From the NCBI RefSeq assembly GCF_001294335.1, contig NZ_LGKG01000135.1, forward strand, positions 76,615 to 140,614: 64,000 nucleotides of DNA, in the 5' to 3' direction. A model generated the notes under the pieces. That model made no database searches, had not been told where the DNA came from, and saw only the letters and a program-made list of their open reading frames with translations. The position numbers and the translations under genes are program-made. Below, piece after piece: positions 56,520 through 64,000 of this stretch; positions within the stretch are counted from its first letter, which is position 1, and every line of letters begins with the position of its first letter. The stretch is from Streptomyces chattanoogensis. Lineage in GTDB: Bacteria > Actinomycetota > Actinomycetes > Streptomycetales > Streptomycetaceae.

Positions 56520-57041
56520 TCAGGAGGAGTGCTTCCGCTTCTCCGCCTGGAGCTGCTCGGCTGCCTCCCGGCGTTGCTGGCGCACCTCAGCGTCGATGCT
56601 CTTCGCGAGCTTGCGCTGGTGCTTCTTCTTGGAGTGCTGGTAGATCAGCTGAGCCTTCGGGCTGGACTGGCCCGCGCGGACCATGAGGTCCTTGAGCTTC
56701 GCGCCGGAGTCGGCCGCCAGGGTGTTGCCGGTGTGGCGAAGGTCGTAGAAGCGGAAGTTGTCAGGCAGTCCCATCGCGATGCGCGCCTTGCGCCACTTGC
56801 GCCCGAAGGAGGACCGTCGCAGAGCTGCCCCTCGCTCGCCGACGATGAGGAGGCCGTCCGGCTCCTTCTCAGCGAACCACTGAAGGTGGCGGCGCAGCTC
56901 GGGCACGATGAAGTCCGGTAGGTACAACGCGCGCTTGCCCGCCCGCGACTTCGGATCACCAATCACCTTCCACGGGGCCGAGCACACCACCTGCGGCAAA
57001 TGCGTCTGGGCAGAGATCGCCATGCCCCCGCAGCGAGTCAC
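56520..57041 (-). pseudogene. Tyrosine integrase, 3' remnant
   Basis: Minus strand, 173 codons from an apparent GTG. It has the C-terminal catalytic core: SRAGKRALYLPDFIVPELRR, FRFYDLRHTGNTLAADSGAK with the R-H-x-x-H/N-type Arg, and the tyrosine nucleophile in QLIYQHSKKK. The N-terminal arm-binding and first catalytic Arg region are missing; an in-frame stop lies just upstream, and the neighbouring frame gives EPLTG followed by unrelated residues. Hence a truncated integrase, probably from the island. Confidence 0.85.
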
Positions 57042-57829
57042 CCGTCAACGGCTCGTTCTCCGCCCCCGACGGGCCGCCCGAGCCATCGCCCGCCGTTCGG
57101 GCGCAGCCCGCCGGCCCCTGACGACCGTACGCTCAGGAAGACGTGCTGGTCACGGGCGCCATTCGTCGGCTCTTACGCACAGATTCTCAGCCCTGCGGCC
57201 TGGTCGCGAGTACCCGCCGCAGATCCGTGACATCGGGTGAGTAGCCCGCCGCATTCTCGCGTGCACACCTCATCGTTGGTGCCGATCCACTGCACCTCTC
57301 CGCACCCGAAGCAAGCCCGTGCGAGTCACCTCCATTCCCACCCCCTCGGGGGCCAGCCCCAGCCCCATCTCAGCCCTTCAGAGCGGTACACCAGGGTCAA
57401 CAGCGGTCGAGGTGGCCGCCCCCGATTACCCGCCTCCCCCAGCTCGTCGCCGGCCTCGCCAACGACCGGCTGCGTCCGTTCCTCAGCACCTGGCACTGGA
57501 AGTCCACGAAGCCGCGCGGCCGGACACCATGAGGCGCGCTCACGGCCCGCGGCATGGTCGTCCGTGCCATCGGCGCGCGGTCCAACGCGGCGGTCTTGGT
57601 CAGCGTCGGCAAGGGGTGGTGCCCAAGCGGCGCACGGCCCGCCTCCACGAACGCCTGGTCTCGCGGGGTCGGTGGACCGTCGGGCCGGAGTACGGTGAAC
57701 ACATCGGGATATTTCGAGCGCTCCCGTCCTTGCCGGAGTCGGAAGGCCGGCGGTGGGCCCGGCCAGCTCGTCTCTCCGCCCGTCTGCATTCGCCCCGTGG
57801 CACCTCATATGCCTGACAGAGAGGCCAGC
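57042..57829. other. Decayed stretch without an intact gene
   Basis: 788 bases. On the + strand 57443-57532 translates LVAGLANDRLRPFLSTWHWK followed by STKPRGRTP and a stop; the LRPFLxxWH motif recalls a recurring actinomycete protein of unknown role, here broken. The large ORFs that span the region lack codon bias. Region 57380-57420 also resembles 63320-63360 (shared GGTCAACA..CGGT), a possible remnant of element-end sequence. Confidence 0.45.
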
Positions 57830-58102
57830 ATGAGACCTGTAGAACCGATTCTTTCGGCAGGGATGGCCGAGGTCCGTATCGTCGCCGCATCCCCCGAGGC
57901 CGCCCGCCGGGTCGCAGAAGTCCTCCGGCACTGCTTCCCCGCCACCGAACAGCGCAGCTACCCCGCCGGCCATGATGGCGGGACCCGGCTCCACATCACG
58001 GTGGACACCACGCAGACCCCCGAGCCCAACGCGACGGCCCCGCCATGGCCGGCGACCAGCAAGTCAGCCGCGCGTGACCGCCCCCACGCGGACGAGGTCT
58101 GA
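57830..58102 (+). CDS. Hypothetical 90-aa protein
   Basis: MRPVEPILSAGMAEVRIVAA, then SPEAARRVAEVLRHCFPATE, then QRSYPAGHDGGTRLHITVDT. A strand-helix-strand layout with a conserved-looking RxxY/F element. I recall short proteins of this kind in streptomycete accessory regions but no function. ATG 57830 with GAGG upstream. Codon bias is host-like. Confidence 0.55.
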   Translation: MRPVEPILSAGMAEVRIVAASPEAARRVAEVLRHCFPATEQRSYPAGHDGGTRLHITVDTTQTPEPNATAPPWPATSKSAARDRPHADEV

Positions 58103-58213
58103 GAAACCGGGCCTCAGATACGCGTCTGCGACAGAGTCGGCCCCTCGATCAGGCGTCCCGGCGCCCCTCCACCGCGATGGGCGCGACGCAGTTCTCCCCA
58201 GAGGTAAGCAGTC

Positions 58214-58486
58214 ATGGCATCACTAACCGAGCGGAAGGCGTACCGCGAGAAGATCATGCAGGCTCTGTACGAGGCCACTGAGGGCAACCGCCTTCTGGGC
58301 GTCACCGGGGCCAAGCTGGCGCAAGATCTCGCGATCCCGGAAGAGGATCTGGCTGCCGCCTGCACGTATCTGGTGGGCGAGGACCTGATCACGGTCGACT
58401 GGGCCGCGGGCAATACGCCGGCCATGGTCACGCTGACGCACCAGGGCATTCGGCGCATGGAGGCTGAGGAAGAAAAGCACGGTTGA
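58214..58486 (+). CDS. Hypothetical 90-aa winged-helix-like protein
   Basis: MASLTERKAYREKIMQALYE ATEGNRLLGVTGAKLAQDLA, then AACTYLVGEDLITVDWAAGN TPAMVTLTHQGIRRME. The helix, then LTGxxLAxDLxIPxxxLxxA, and the final LTHQGIRxME are the usual signs of a winged helix-turn-helix in which the last strand and helix form the wing and dimer helix. AGAGG precedes ATG. A small DNA-binding protein is likely; target unknown. Confidence 0.62.
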   Translation: MASLTERKAYREKIMQALYEATEGNRLLGVTGAKLAQDLAIPEEDLAAACTYLVGEDLITVDWAAGNTPAMVTLTHQGIRRMEAEEEKHG

Positions 58487-58592
58487 CGCAATGCTCAGGG
58501 GGCGCCCGAACCCCTCGACTGCCGGCGGAGGCCCGGAGGAACAACCCATCCGGCCGTCAGTGCCGTTCCTCCGCGATGGGTACCGGTGAACC

Positions 58593-59015
58593 ATGGCTGG
58601 CACCTTCACCACCCGCACCATCAACATGGCAACCGGCGCCACTGAGACCATGCACGACCTGACGAACGCATGCTCCGCGTTCCTCCGGGAGGCCGCTCAT
58701 GGGCGAAACGGACTGCTGAACGTCTTCACCCCCCACGCGACGTCCGGCCTGGCCGTCATCGAGACCGGCGCGGGCAGTGACGATGACCTGTTGGCAGCCC
58801 TCCGCGGCATTCTTCCCGCGGACGACCGCTGGCGGGACCGCCACGGCAGTCCAGGCCACGGCAGCGGCCACGTGCTCCCGGCTCTGGTACCACCACACGC
58901 CACGTTGCCCGTGGTCGATGGCGAGCTGGAGCTGGGCACCTCGCAGTCCGTCGTACTGGTGACCACCGAACGGGACAGCCCCGAACGCCAAGTCCGGCTG
59001 TCCTTTCTCGGCTGA
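58593..59015 (+). CDS. YjbQ-family (UPF0047) protein
   Basis: A 140-aa protein of full family length. LLNVFTPHATSGLAVIETGA GSDDDLLAAL, GSPGHGSGHVLPALVPPHAT LPVVDGELELGTSQSVVLV. The conserved HATSG and GH..GH..P motifs are intact. YjbQ proteins have been reported to act as secondary thiamine-phosphate synthases, but the true substrate is unsettled. A DUF5994-type gene follows 292 bases later. Confidence 0.85.
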   Translation: MAGTFTTRTINMATGATETMHDLTNACSAFLREAAHGRNGLLNVFTPHATSGLAVIETGAGSDDDLLAALRGILPADDRWRDRHGSPGHGSGHVLPALVPPHATLPVVDGELELGTSQSVVLVTTERDSPERQVRLSFLG

Positions 59016-59307
59016 CCGGACGCCTCAGGCACGGTCCTGCGGCTGACAGCCCCCGTTGGCAGCCGATGTCGCACGAGAGTGTCCGGCTGTCCGCACAGGA
59101 GGCGCTGCCTCTTCGCAATTCTCTGGCCGGCTGCTCCAAGGTCTCCTGTGCCGTTCACCCCGTCGCTCCGCATCGGCCCAGCGGGCCTTACCGGGAGTAA
59201 GCTGGAACCACCGAGGGCATTCCGTACACCAGCCTCCACGCTCGTGTCGTTTTCGGCGATTCACGACACCGGGCCGGTCACGGTCGGCCCGGGGCAAGGC
59301 CCGCGTC

Positions 59308-59898
59308 ATGACCACGACCATTCCGTATACGCCGGCGGTCGAAGACCGGACCGCTTCGCTGCCCCTGCGGCTCATGCTGGCGCCGGCCGGCACCGCTCCG
59401 GCTCTGCTCGACGGTGCATGGTGGCCCCGCTCCCGTGACCTCACGGCGGAACTGCCCGCACTGACGGCCGTCCTCGACCCGCTGTGGGGGCGGATCACCC
59501 ATGTCACGGTGAACCCCACCTTCTGGCCGGTCATCCCACGGAAGGTGCCCGTGGACGGGCATGTGGTGGGTGTCGGCTGGTTCAAGGCCGAGCAAGATCC
59601 CCACAAACTGCTGCTGTTCTCCTACACCGTCGGCCGCTGGGACCTGCTGGTCATCCCTCCGGAGACCAGCCCCGCCACGGCCGCCCGGCTCATGACCGAG
59701 GCCGCCGATCCGCGGGGCACCCGCACCGCGAGCGCCCTGATGGACGAGGCGGAGCAACGCCGGATCGCGGAGGAGATGGAGCTGTCCCTGGTTTCGGTCT
59801 GGGACTCCGAAGGCGGCCATGGCGCACGCCTGCCGACCTCACGTTCCCCCGCCCGAGAAGTCATTACTCAGGTACCAGGTGCGGCGAAAGGCATCTGA
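59308..59898 (+). CDS. DUF5994-family protein, copy 1
   Basis: A 196-aa protein: LLDGAWWPRSRDLTAELPAL near residue 31 is the hallmark of this actinobacterial family as I remember it, followed by LWGRITHVTVNPTFWPVIPR and VGVGWFKAEQDPHKLLLFSY. A C-terminal helical part (RLMTEAADPRGTRTASALMD) completes it. Function unknown. The 90-base sequence upstream is similar to the one before the broken copy at 62594, indicating a segmental duplication. Confidence 0.8.
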   Translation: MTTTIPYTPAVEDRTASLPLRLMLAPAGTAPALLDGAWWPRSRDLTAELPALTAVLDPLWGRITHVTVNPTFWPVIPRKVPVDGHVVGVGWFKAEQDPHKLLLFSYTVGRWDLLVIPPETSPATAARLMTEAADPRGTRTASALMDEAEQRRIAEEMELSLVSVWDSEGGHGARLPTSRSPAREVITQVPGAAKGI

Positions 59899-59915
59899 GC
59901 ATCGTGTCAGTCATC

Positions 59916-59984
59916 GAGAGCGCGACGTCGATCCCGCAGCCCGCTCCGGAGGAAGGCCCCAGGCCAACCAACAGCCTGGGGCCT
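59916..59984. repeat. Decayed third attachment copy with hairpin
   Basis: GAGAGCGCG..GTCGAT.CCCG...CCCGCTCC at 59916-59947 aligns with the tRNA 3' end, with scattered changes and a shift in the T-loop. It is followed by an 11-bp hairpin (59954-59964 with 59974-59984) and a T-rich TGTCTCTTGTCCGGACC, matching the arrangement after the intact attachment copies. Likely an older or inner element boundary. Confidence 0.6.
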
Positions 59985-60475
59985 GTCTCTTGTCCGGACC
60001 TTTTCACCGCACGCCGTTCAGCCAGGTGCCCTGAAGGAGCCTGACACGCCGCCACTGGCTCAATGAGCCCTTTGGCCCGGTTGGCCGGGTCACGCTGTGC
60101 GAGTCGATCACGGTGGTTTCAGGAGCCCGTGTGCACAGTCGCATGAGGGGGGTCTGCCAGTGGGCCCTTGCGCGGCCCGCTGCCGCCGAGCAGGGCGTGA
60201 ATGTGTGCTCCAGAACCTCACCGAGCGGGAGGAGCCGAAGGGCCGCAGCGGACTCGAACACGCCGACCGCGGAGTGCGGGCAGGGCCTCATCGCCTCCCG
60301 CCTGCGCTCAGTCATTCACGGACCGGCTCACCTTCCCCTCACCCGGACCCGCGCACCGTGCTACCGGAGCCAAGCCACCGAAGTCGAACGCCGGGCCGCC
60401 CGATGACGGGCCCGCTGGAGACGGCCGGCCCGGCGGGTGAAGTCGCGATGAGGCTGCTGGTGAAAGGGCACGGGT
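59985..60475. other. Non-coding stretch before the SpoIIE-type gene
   Basis: About 490 bases. Minus-strand frame 60004-60315 has Arg/Ala composition and no recognised motif; it is probably not coding. No tRNA or repeat beyond the attachment relic is seen. The 3' part presumably holds the promoter of the phosphatase gene. Confidence 0.4.
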
Positions 60476-61717
60476 ATGGCGGCAGGTGAGCGGCAGGAGG
60501 ACACGGGCGCAGTGGACCGCTCCGAAGGGTTCGGCGAGCGACTGCTGGGCGTTCTGCTGGATCGGGCGCACGAGATGCCGCCGCAGTTGATCGCCCCACT
60601 GATCGCGGAAGAGGTGGCGAGGGTCGGCGGCCGTCACGTCTCGATCCTCCTCCAGGACTACGCGCAGCTGCTGCTGGTGCCGCTGCCGGGCAGGCGGCTG
60701 GCCGTCGGCCGGCCCGAGCTGATCAGTGACTCGCACGCGGGCTCGGCCTTCCTGTACGGGGCCCCTGTCGAGGTACCGCAGGACGACGGCGTCCGGATGT
60801 ATCTGCCGTTGCTGGACGGCAGCGACCAGGTGGGCGTGCTGGCCCTCACCCTGGACACCGTCGATGACGATGACCGGCGTTTGCTGCGCAGACTCGCCGG
60901 CCTCGTCGCCGACCTGCTGGTCACCAAGCACAGCTACACCGACCAGTTCTTCCTCGCCCGGCGCCGCGAACCGATGAGCTTGGCCGCGGAGATCCAGTGG
61001 TCCCTGCTCCCGCCGCTGGCGATGTCCGTCCCGCAGGTCGCGGTGGCGGGAATCCTGGAGCCCGCCTACGACGTCGCCGGCGACAGCTTCGACTACGCCC
61101 TCAACGAGGACATCCTGCACGTGGCCATGGTCGATGCGATGGGCCACGGCCTGGATGCCGCCACCATGGCGACCGTCGCCATCGGCGCCTACCGGCACGC
61201 CAGACGCGCCGCAGTCGGCCTGTCCGAGATCTACGCATTCATGGACCGGGCCATCGCCGAGCAATTCGGGCCCGACCACTTCGTCACCGCGCAGATGATG
61301 CGCCTCAACGTCACAACGGGCCACCTGCAGTGGGTCAACGCGGGCCACCCCGCACCGCTGCTGATCCGCGACGGCCAGGTGGTCCGGCAGCTGGAGAGCC
61401 CGACCACCTTGCCCGTTGGCTTCGGTGGTGAAGAGCCCCAGATCAGCGAGCAGATGCTGCAACGCGGCGACCGGGTGCTGTGTTTCACCGACGGCCTGAT
61501 CGAGGAGCACGAAGCCGGCGAAGAGCAGTTCGGCGAGGAACAACTCATCCACTGGGTCAACCGCATCGAGCACACAGAGAAGGGAGTGCGGGCGGTGGTG
61601 CGCTCGCTCTCCCACACCCTGAAACAGGAGCGGGGCGGGAGCACCAGCGACGACGCAACCCTCTTCCTGATCGAGTGGCGCGGGGGCGCCGCCGATTACC
61701 TCGCCGTCCTGGAGTGA
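60476..61717 (+). CDS. SpoIIE-type PP2C phosphatase with N-terminal sensor-like domain
   Basis: A 413-aa protein. Residues 1-160 are a GAF-like region (HVSILLQDYAQLLLVPLPGR; GVRMYLPLLDGSDQVGVLAL). The PP2C phosphatase domain follows: EIQWSLLPPLAM, AYDVAGDSFDYAL and VAMVDAMGHGLDAATMATVA (metal-binding Asp-Gly pairs), VNAGHPAPLLIR, VLCFTDGLIEEHEAGE and TSDDATLFLIEW. Such proteins usually dephosphorylate anti-anti-sigma factors of the SpoIIAA type. No anti-sigma partner is seen nearby. It is host-like in codon use. Confidence 0.9.
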   Translation: MAAGERQEDTGAVDRSEGFGERLLGVLLDRAHEMPPQLIAPLIAEEVARVGGRHVSILLQDYAQLLLVPLPGRRLAVGRPELISDSHAGSAFLYGAPVEVPQDDGVRMYLPLLDGSDQVGVLALTLDTVDDDDRRLLRRLAGLVADLLVTKHSYTDQFFLARRREPMSLAAEIQWSLLPPLAMSVPQVAVAGILEPAYDVAGDSFDYALNEDILHVAMVDAMGHGLDAATMATVAIGAYRHARRAAVGLSEIYAFMDRAIAEQFGPDHFVTAQMMRLNVTTGHLQWVNAGHPAPLLIRDGQVVRQLESPTTLPVGFGGEEPQISEQMLQRGDRVLCFTDGLIEEHEAGEEQFGEEQLIHWVNRIEHTEKGVRAVVRSLSHTLKQERGGSTSDDATLFLIEWRGGAADYLAVLE

Positions 61718-61794
61718 GCCGTCAGCCGCACCTTCGGGCAACCTGTATCCCCCTTGTCGTCAAAGGAGCGTCGAAGCCAGACTCGGCGGCTTCC

Positions 61795-62319
61795 TCACCG
61801 CTCTCCACGTTCGTGGCCCGTCCGAGGCTCTTCCGGGGGAACCAGGTGTGCGTGACGGGTGCCGGTATCGATGAGGATCTGCTCGGCCTGGATGACGTTG
61901 CCGGCCTCGACGGCCCTGGCCATCGCGGCGCGGGCTGCTTCAGGTGTCGCGTGCGGCGGGACCACCAGCAGGGAGAAGTGGTCCTGGTCGCCTCGGGTGA
62001 TGAGGACGGTGTCGTCACCGACCGGGAAGGAGTCGATGTGCACGACCCGGTCGTCGATCACCAGACGGGTCGGCAGTTCTTCCCAGGCATCGGCGTCCAG
62101 ACCGACGCGCAGGACGGGGCCCAGATGTACGGTCAGCGCGGCGATCAGACCGGGCAGCTCGGCGCCGATGTCGCGAGAACGCGGCCACCACGCGCCGTCG
62201 AGAACCTGCTCGCGGGTTTGCGTGGTCACCAACCTCAAGAGGGCCGTCCCGGGTCTGACGGCCTGGTGCACCGCGTCCGGCAGCAGCTGCGGGACGCGGG
62301 GAGTGTCGGAGTCGGCCAT
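61795..62319 (-). CDS. DUF5994-family protein, copy 2
   Basis: A 174-aa protein, opposite in orientation to copy 1. TREQVLDGAWWPRSRDIGAE LPGL, VLRVGLDADAWEELPTRLVI and HIDSFPVGDDTVLITRGDQD HFSLLVVPP correspond to the same fold with lower identity than between copy 1 and the broken copy 3. GTG/ATG ambiguity is small: ATG 62319 chosen. Function unknown. Confidence 0.78.
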   Translation of the reverse strand: MADSDTPRVPQLLPDAVHQAVRPGTALLRLVTTQTREQVLDGAWWPRSRDIGAELPGLIAALTVHLGPVLRVGLDADAWEELPTRLVIDDRVVHIDSFPVGDDTVLITRGDQDHFSLLVVPPHATPEAARAAMARAVEAGNVIQAEQILIDTGTRHAHLVPPEEPRTGHERGER

Positions 62320-62593
62320 GTGCGTTCGTCCGCCTTCCGGGCGGTGCATCCGCCCGGCGAGGTGACCTCGTTACTTCACCGTACTCCGCGCGCCGGGGCG
62401 CGGGCGCGGCGGCGACGGAGCCGGACCCACATCCGCCAGCAAAGTTCCTGGTCACGCGCACCTTCACGGTCGCCGGCCGGAGCAGTGTGACGAGACCGGA
62501 AGTACCTCGCACACCGGCTGCCACGCCGGTGTCGTTCTCGGCGAGCAACAACACCGGGACGTCGAAGACGAGCCCCGGGGGCAGGCCCGCGCC

Positions 62594-62940
62594 ATGACCG
62601 CGACCATCGACCGTACGATCACCAGCGAGCACGTACCTGCGTCACCGGCCCGACTCTCCTTCACTTCGGCAGAATCGCCTCCGGGTCTCCTGGACGGTGC
62701 CTGGTGGCCCCGTTCTCGCGATCTCTTCCGCGAGCTTCCCGCTCTGACCGACGCGCTGGACGCGCGCTGGGGCCGGATCACTCATGCCACGGTGAACCCG
62801 ACCCACTGACCTGTGGTGCCGCGAAAGGTGCCGGTGCCCGGCCACACGGTGCACGTGGGCTGGTTCGCCGAGCAGGACCCGAACAAGCTGATGTTCCTGA
62901 TCTATCTGCTCAACGCGCAGCACGACGAGCGGATCGCGGC
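62594..62940 (+). pseudogene. DUF5994-family gene, broken copy 3
   Basis: Reads LLDGAWWPRSRDLFRELPAL and WGRITHATVNPTH, then a TGA at 62807-62809 exactly where copy 1 has TGG (Trp), then continues in frame as PVVPRKVPVPGHTVHVGWFA EQDPNKLMFLIYLL before losing similarity near 62935. So a stop mutation plus a 3' truncation inactivated it. Closest relative is copy 1, upstream DNA included. Confidence 0.8.
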
Positions 62941-63000
62941 TTCCCCTACAGCGACGCCCTGCGCGGATCCGGACGGCGGAGCCGCCCGAGCCGACAGCCG

Positions 63001-63126
63001 GCCGACCCCTCCACGCTCGCTGCCCTGGCCGCCGCCTGACGCGACCACGAGATCGTCACCTTCACCTACACCACCGGCCGCGGCGACGTCGGCGCGCCGC
63101 TCGTCATACGCCATAAGCCCACGCTA
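63001..63126 (+). pseudogene. Fragment of a WYL-domain regulator
   Basis: The + strand reads ADPSTLAALAAA, a TGA (where the intact regulator has Cys), then RDHEIVTFTYTTGRGDVGAP. It matches the segment ADPSALAVLAAACRDHEIVT FTYA of the regulator at 52569-53585, in the opposite orientation within the island. Only about 40 codons remain, joined directly to the broken DUF5994 copy. Confidence 0.7.
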
Positions 63127-63425
63127 AACGCGCACACCGAAAACCGCGCCGCGGCGAGGAGGCGGCACGCCTTACGAAGATCGTTTCGCCGTGTCCGTCG
63201 CGTTCGCAAAACAGCCATGCCCCCAACCGGCAGCTGCCCCGCCAGCACCAGGCCAGGTCCGTGAAGCGCCCGTGCTCTCACGCTCGCTGCCGTGGCCGTG
63301 CCCTCCGCGTGCCCTTAAGGGCGGTAAAACACGGTCAACACCGGTGCGCCGCCGCACCCCCCAGCACCCGCCTTGGCAACGTTCACGCAGGTCAGCACAT
63401 CAATCACAGCCACGCGCACCATTGA

Positions 63426-63469
63426 TTCCCAAGCTCAGAGCGCGGGTTCGATTCCCGTCACCCGCTCCA
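63426..63469. repeat. attR: duplicated tRNA-Gly 3' end
   Basis: Identical over 44 bases to the tRNA-Gly segment at 51507-51550; the 5' half of the tRNA is absent, so this is not a functional tRNA gene. It marks the right end of the island. Confidence 0.88.
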
Positions 63470-63474
63470 GAGTG

Positions 63475-63501
63475 AAGGCCCAGGTCGGCGACCTGGGCCT
63501 T
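63475..63501 (+). terminator. Hairpin following attR
   Basis: An 11-bp perfect stem (63475-63485 with 63491-63501) followed by TTGTTTGTTAT, related in sequence to the terminator after the intact tRNA. Confidence 0.7.
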
Positions 63502-63872
63502 GTTTGTTATCTGGACCTCCCACCGGGCGGCGCGCCCTCTGCGTGCCCCAACTCGACCGAACGCCCTACCCGGTCGGCCGTCGACACGTGAACTCCGGCC
63601 CGCCTAGGCCGACTTATCTCGCATCGCGAGACGCATCTTTCGTGGCGTGCGTCGCGTCACCACTGTGGGCGCGCACATTCGCAGACACCAAGCGGGGCTG
63701 ATGTTTCGTGACGCAGTGAAGCGGCTTTCCCGTGCCAGGTAGCCGCGCACTGCTACGCCCGGAGTCCGCAACCGCGCACCCGTTCGGCGGACGCGCGGTC
63801 AACGAGGAGCGCGAACACCCCGGCTGAGCTGATCAACGGTTGCCCCACACCGCGTTCAGGTCCGGTACTTGT
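63502..63872. other. Flank to the right of the island
   Basis: 371 bases without a convincing gene. A short run near 63628-63642 (GAGACGCATCTTTC) resembles the base run at 51709-51722 after attL, so the similarity of the two boundaries may extend beyond the repeat. Confidence 0.4.
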
Positions 63873-64000
63873 CTATGCGCGATCCGAACCTGGCGTGGCG
63901 ATGCCGTCCGGGGTCGTTTCGGTTCTGGCGTAGAGGACCTCGCGACCCTGCTCCGCGGCGCGAATGAGTCCTTCGCTGACGAAGTCGAGGAAGCGGGCGG
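63873..64000 (-). CDS. C-terminal end of an unknown protein (start off the window)
   Basis: The minus-strand frame is open from the right edge to a TAG at 63873: ARFLDFVSEGLIRAAEQGRE, then VLYARTETTPDGIATPGSDR. Good third-position GC suggests real coding sequence. The family cannot be recognised from 42 residues. Confidence 0.55.
   Translation of the reverse strand, partial: ARFLDFVSEGLIRAAEQGREVLYARTETTPDGIATPGSDRA

Larger units (their letters stand above)
51507..63469. mobile_element. Genomic island in tRNA-Gly, apparently degenerate
   Basis: Bounded by 44-bp direct repeats of the tRNA 3' end (about 11.9 kb apart). It contains only a 3' fragment of an integrase, transposase and HTH relics, duplicated and broken DUF5994 genes, and small accessory genes (VOC, TfoX, YjbQ, SpoIIE phosphatase). 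A third, imperfect copy of the attachment segment at 59916-59949 splits it into about 8.4 and 3.5 kb, so it may be two elements in tandem. No replication or transfer genes seen. Confidence 0.8.

Noticed and set aside
57319..57994. Overlapping long frames on both strands
   Set aside because: No codon bias, ribosome sites or motifs; the area looks decayed.
60004..60315. A transposase-like fragment (VIDSHSV)
   Set aside because: A seven-residue resemblance to DDE enzymes is insufficient and the rest of the frame lacks any transposase feature.
63426..63469. A second tRNA-Gly gene
   Set aside because: Only the 3' half from the anticodon loop onward is present; the acceptor 5' strand and D-arm are absent, so it is an attachment duplicate.

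Overview
The window is high-GC chromosomal DNA from a Streptomyces-type actinomycete. The signs are strong G/C preference at codon third positions, frequent GTG starts with 4-base GTGA/ATGA overlaps, and a purA / kynA-kynU / fba / pyrE / clpB / dnaK-grpE-dnaJ-hspR / dcd gene order that I recognise from memory of Streptomyces chromosome cores. Three perfect 14-bp parS sites (GTTTCACGTGAAAC) suggest that the origin-proximal chromosome-segregation region is near.

Layout. 1-2.4 kb: a cut-off XRE/DUF5753 regulator, a SRPBCC-MarR pair and a small toxin-antitoxin-like pair. 2.5-5 kb: purA and a lipid-kinase-like gene. 5-13.2 kb: two NarL-type two-component systems flanking a GbsR-controlled ABC exporter and a secreted BP74-like protein. 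13.3-16.4 kb: tryptophan-to-anthranilate operon (kynA, kynU, a formamidase-like hydrolase) with two parS sites inside the kynA 5' coding end. 16.5-27.2 kb: DUF3151, an MFS exporter, fba, pyrE (with a parS-centred palindrome between them), an epimerase, a membrane-anchored SRPBCC protein, a membrane-fused spermidine-synthase-like protein, DUF2617 and an aminotransferase. 27.3-31.2 kb: a polymorphic-toxin locus with lower GC and poorer codon bias. It holds a WXG100/CpnT-N-like protein, a 339-aa putative toxin overlapping it by 4 bases, and an array of four related immunity-like genes plus one decayed copy. 31.3-41.1 kb: the HspR heat-shock regulon (clpB; dnaK-grpE-dnaJ-hspR) with HAIR operators, and a few small genes between. 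41.3-51.2 kb: an Fe-S membrane oxidoreductase, a lipoprotein protease, acetyltransferases, RNase H, a Yip1-like protein, a SGNH esterase with a ricin-type lectin domain, a phosphoribosyltransferase, dcd and a hidden 52-aa gene.

51.5-63.5 kb is a genomic island in the 3' end of tRNA-Gly(CCC). A 44-bp exact copy of the tRNA 3' end lies 11.9 kb downstream, and a third, decayed copy lies between them. The island carries a truncated integrase, an HTH/IS30 hybrid relic, a WYL regulator divergent from a run of small genes (three VOC proteins, an NTF2-like protein), TfoX and MmcQ/YjbR proteins, a YjbQ-type enzyme, a SpoIIE-type phosphatase and three DUF5994 copies, one broken. No replication or transfer genes are visible, so it looks like a decaying or composite element.

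The most promising little-described items are the two-protein WXG100/toxin module with its immunity array, the parS site forming the exact centre of a 38-bp palindrome between pyrE and fba, and the three-site tRNA-Gly island. Family names come from my own reading of the sequences; no database search was run.
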